This document shows positions 62,037 through 64,000 of a DNA stretch of 64,000 bases, piece after piece. The position numbers were made by a program, and so were the translations under genes. Where the stretch lies: positions 4,165,001-4,229,000 of the forward strand of contig CP031740.1 in the NCBI GenBank assembly GCA_022701275.1, read 5' to 3'. Under the pieces are notes generated by a model. That model saw nothing but the letters and a program-made list of their open reading frames with translations. It had not been told where the DNA came from and ran no database searches. Origin of the DNA: Microcoleus vaginatus PCC 9802. GTDB taxonomy: Bacteria; Cyanobacteriota; Cyanobacteriia; Cyanobacteriales; Microcoleaceae. Position 1 is the first letter of the stretch; every line of letters starts with the position of its first letter.

Positions 62037-62638
62037 GTAAGACCAATTTAAAAAAGTCTGCTGGCTACCATCATCAGTCTTATACCAATTGTTAAAAGTC
62101 ACAGAACCCCGCGCCGGACTTAGGATCAGCCGTTTCCCTACCCGATCCTCTGTACTTTACTCAACTGAAAACCGCTATATTGACAAAAGCCTTAATTCAT
62201 GAAACACCGATAAACGTTCCCACAGTGTGCCAGTTCAAAGGGTGGAATGCACAAACCCTCGATCGCCCAAAAACTGTTAATAACATGAAGAAGAAGCCCA
62301 CCCTCGATCGAAGGTGGGCTTTGTTCATGCCAGCTTACCGACAGCTAGGCAATCGGGTCTCTTGGCTGGTAGACGTAAAATATCGGAAAAAGATCCGAAC
62401 GTCCGAAAAAACTTATCGCCCACCATTAAGCTTCAGTTTACCCAACCGGATCGGGAAAATTGCGCCCCTAGCGATGTTCCCCTGAAACCGGGGAACACTG
62501 AGGCTTCAACTTTTCAATAGACTTCTGCAAAAAAGTTCGTCTTTCGCCGGCAGGATGCCCAACCCCTACTCCGCACAAGAATTAAAATTTTTCGAGAAGT
62601 CTTATAATTCTCTTCTTTAACTGGGATTTCCCAACTGA
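62037..62638. other. Intergenic region with two hairpins
   Basis: Contains the terminator-like hairpin 62294-62321 and a GTTCCCC/GGGGAAC stem at 62476-62496 (7-bp arms extending to 8). No credible gene; frames across 62180-62520 are not coding-like. Confidence 0.5.
62294..62321 (+). terminator. Terminator-like hairpin
   Basis: AAGCCCACC (62294-62302) pairs with GGTGGGCTT (62313-62321) across a 10-base loop, followed by TTGTTC. The T-run is short, so termination is plausible but not certain. It lies 258 bases past the DUF6745 stop. Confidence 0.6.
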
Positions 62639-63484
62639 TTAGGCATCGTGATCGTGTGCAAAACGACGGAACAGGAAATCTAGGGCGTAGTTCCGCAAAT
62701 TGTAGTATTCCGGATCTTCCATCATTTGAACCCGATCGCGCGGACGCGGAAAAGGAATCTCCAAAACTTCGCCAATTGTCGCCGATGGGCCATTAGTCAT
62801 CATCACCAGTCGATCGGCCAAAAACAGCGCTTCGTCAATATCGTGAGTAATCATCAACACCGTACAGCGGTGATCGTTCCAGATTTTCAGCAACTCTTCT
62901 TGCAATTCCTCCTTAGTAATTGCGTCCAGAGCACCAAAAGGTTCGTCTAAAATCAGCACTTTCGGGCGAATTGCCAAGGCGCGGGCAATAGAAACCCGCT
63001 GCTTCATCCCACCCGAAATTTGCGGCGGTCTTTTCTCAGCAGCTTCTGTCAATCCCACCATCGCCAAATGCTCTTTGACGATCGCATTTTTTTCGACCTT
63101 CGACTTATTCGGAAATACAGCATTAACAGCTATATAAACATTTTCAAACACCGTCCGCCAAGGCAGCAAAGCGTAACCCTGAAACACCACCATGCGATCG
63201 GGGCCCGGCTTTGTAATCCGCTGCCCGTTAATCGTCACGGTACCGGAGCTAGGATGGCTAAAACCCGACACCATATTTAACAGTGTTGATTTGCCGCAGC
63301 CCGAGTGTCCGATCAGAGTAATAAACTCTCCCTCAGCTACATTCAGATTGACGTTTTCTAAAGCCCTGTAACCGTTTGGATATTCTTTGTAAACACTGTC
63401 CATCACCAAAAAAGGTTGGCGGTGGTCTTTTCCCGGCTGGATTTGAGTTTTGGTGTTCGTCTGGTTTTTAGCGGTGTTGAGCAT
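62639..63484 (-). CDS. nrtD: Nitrate/nitrite ABC transporter ATPase
   Basis: ATP-binding subunit of the NrtABCD nitrate/nitrite importer (281 residues from ATG 63484; a longer ATG at 63538 adds 18). Walker A GHSGCGKSTL, signature QISGGMKQRVSIARAL and Walker B VLILDEPFGALD with H-loop MITHDIDEAL are intact. The nitrate/taurine-type ATPase core is followed by the short tail typical of NrtD. Upstream on the same strand is the end of nrtC. Operon expression in cyanobacteria is usually NtcA-dependent from a promoter before nrtA, outside this window. Confidence 0.92.
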   Translation of the reverse strand: MLNTAKNQTNTKTQIQPGKDHRQPFLVMDSVYKEYPNGYRALENVNLNVAEGEFITLIGHSGCGKSTLLNMVSGFSHPSSGTVTINGQRITKPGPDRMVVFQGYALLPWRTVFENVYIAVNAVFPNKSKVEKNAIVKEHLAMVGLTEAAEKRPPQISGGMKQRVSIARALAIRPKVLILDEPFGALDAITKEELQEELLKIWNDHRCTVLMITHDIDEALFLADRLVMMTNGPSATIGEVLEIPFPRPRDRVQMMEDPEYYNLRNYALDFLFRRFAHDHDA

Positions 63485-63668
63485 GGGTTTAGGAAATTGT
63501 GAGTGGGTGATTCGCAAAGAAAGAAGGAAGTTCGGCAACGAGCAATGTACGGGATTTAACGGATGTAACGGAGGTCATGAAGAGGGAATTGCTCACTAGC
63601 AATTAACAGCTAAAAACCAACAACTAACAATTAGCAATTAGCCTGTTTTTATCCAACGAAAAACCGCT

Positions 63669-64000
63669 CTAAGCAGCTCTGCGACCGGAATCGAGTACAA
63701 CTTCCGCCATCGTGAAATCGCGTTTAATCGCCAGATTGTTGAGATAGCCGATCGGATCGTCAGCATTAAACACCGAGCCGTCAAACAAGCTGAGAGAACC
63801 GCGAGTGTAAGTAATATCAGCCATCCCCAGCTCTCGCGCCGCCGTGCTGAACGCACCGACTCGCACCACCCGCTCCAGAATTTCCACCCAGTTGCGCGGG
63901 AACACAGTATCGCCCCAGCGCGCCATCTGCACCATGTGCCACAGTTGTTCGGTGCGGCTTGGGCGATTCACCCCCTCTCCAGAAAACAAGTGGTGGGCGT
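63669..64000 (-). CDS. nrtC: NrtC C-terminal domain (partial, runs off the right edge)
   Basis: The minus-strand frame runs from the right end to a TAA-region stop at 63669. The C-terminal NrtA-like regulatory domain is visible (WHMVQMARWGDTVFPRNW, ERVVRVGAFSTAARELG, GSVFNADDPIGYLNNLAIKR). NrtC has an ATPase half (outside the window) fused to this substrate-binding-like half. Next gene is nrtD, 184 bases away. Confidence is high that this is nrtC rather than nrtA, given the domain order and downstream nrtD. Confidence 0.85.
   Translation of the reverse strand, partial: AHHLFSGEGVNRPSRTEQLWHMVQMARWGDTVFPRNWVEILERVVRVGAFSTAARELGMADITYTRGSLSLFDGSVFNADDPIGYLNNLAIKRDFTMAEVVLDSGRRAA

Noticed and set aside
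62180..62520. Frames between the DUF6745 gene and nrtD
   Set aside because: They run across hairpins and repeat DNA with no protein-like pattern.

Overview
The window is from a cyanobacterium, most likely a filamentous non-heterocystous one of the Microcoleus/Oscillatoria/Phormidium kind. This is inferred from the many HIP1 octamers (GCGATCGC), the short tandem heptamer repeats between genes, families largely confined to cyanobacteria (DUF1825, DUF3143, DUF1822, DUF6887/6888, TIGR03792), the lysA-cdaA-uppS cluster, clpC, a nitrate ABC transporter and many repeat-rich spacers. No rRNA, tRNA, CRISPR array or prophage was recognised.

Layout. 1-4.7 kb: the tail of an unknown gene, a ClC chloride channel, an Rpn-type nuclease, an FCP1-like phosphatase, a membrane J-domain protein and a DUF3143 protein. 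5.0-9.2 kb: a minus-strand lysA-cdaA-uppS run (lysine/DAP, c-di-AMP, undecaprenyl-PP) with rimI divergent. 9.2-16.5 kb: an accessory block with a double-globin/pentapeptide membrane protein, a bestrophin, a glutamine-amidotransferase-like protein, a frameshifted remnant and a histidine phosphatase that stops just before its second catalytic histidine. 16.5-25.4 kb: housekeeping genes clpC, lepB, a DUF1825 gene, a class A PBP, tyrS, pyrF and a secreted protein. 25.4-34 kb: a zinc-ribbon/kinase/FGE fusion, a family-4 uracil-DNA glycosylase, a phosphoribosyltransferase and small genes, then a PHP phosphoesterase and CsbD.

34.4-41.2 kb holds a sigma-like protein, a DUF1822 protein and a TPR-CHAT (caspase-like) protease. 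The protease gene is split by an IS4-type element with perfect 25-bp palindromic ends and a 10-bp target duplication. The element's transposase is itself frameshifted. 41.4-50.2 kb: xseA-xseB, remA-gmk, an M3 oligopeptidase, a coiled-coil membrane protein and small genes. 50.2-59.2 kb: two large sensor kinases (one a PAS-HK-REC-REC-GGDEF hybrid) flanking an AAA ATPase/KptA pair and a methyltransferase. 59.4-64 kb: a Uma2 nuclease, an overlapping DUF6888/DUF6887 pair, a DUF6745 pair with 8-residue repeats, and nrtD with the 3' end of nrtC.

The most unusual items are the double-globin/pentapeptide protein, the sigma-like/DUF1822/CHAT locus with its IS split and an in-frame palindromic insertion in the protease domain, the KptA-AAA operon, and several places where dispersed repeats supply start codons, a signal peptide or C-terminal codons of genes. 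Intergenic DNA is dominated by palindromic repeats and heptamer tandem repeats; these are listed separately.
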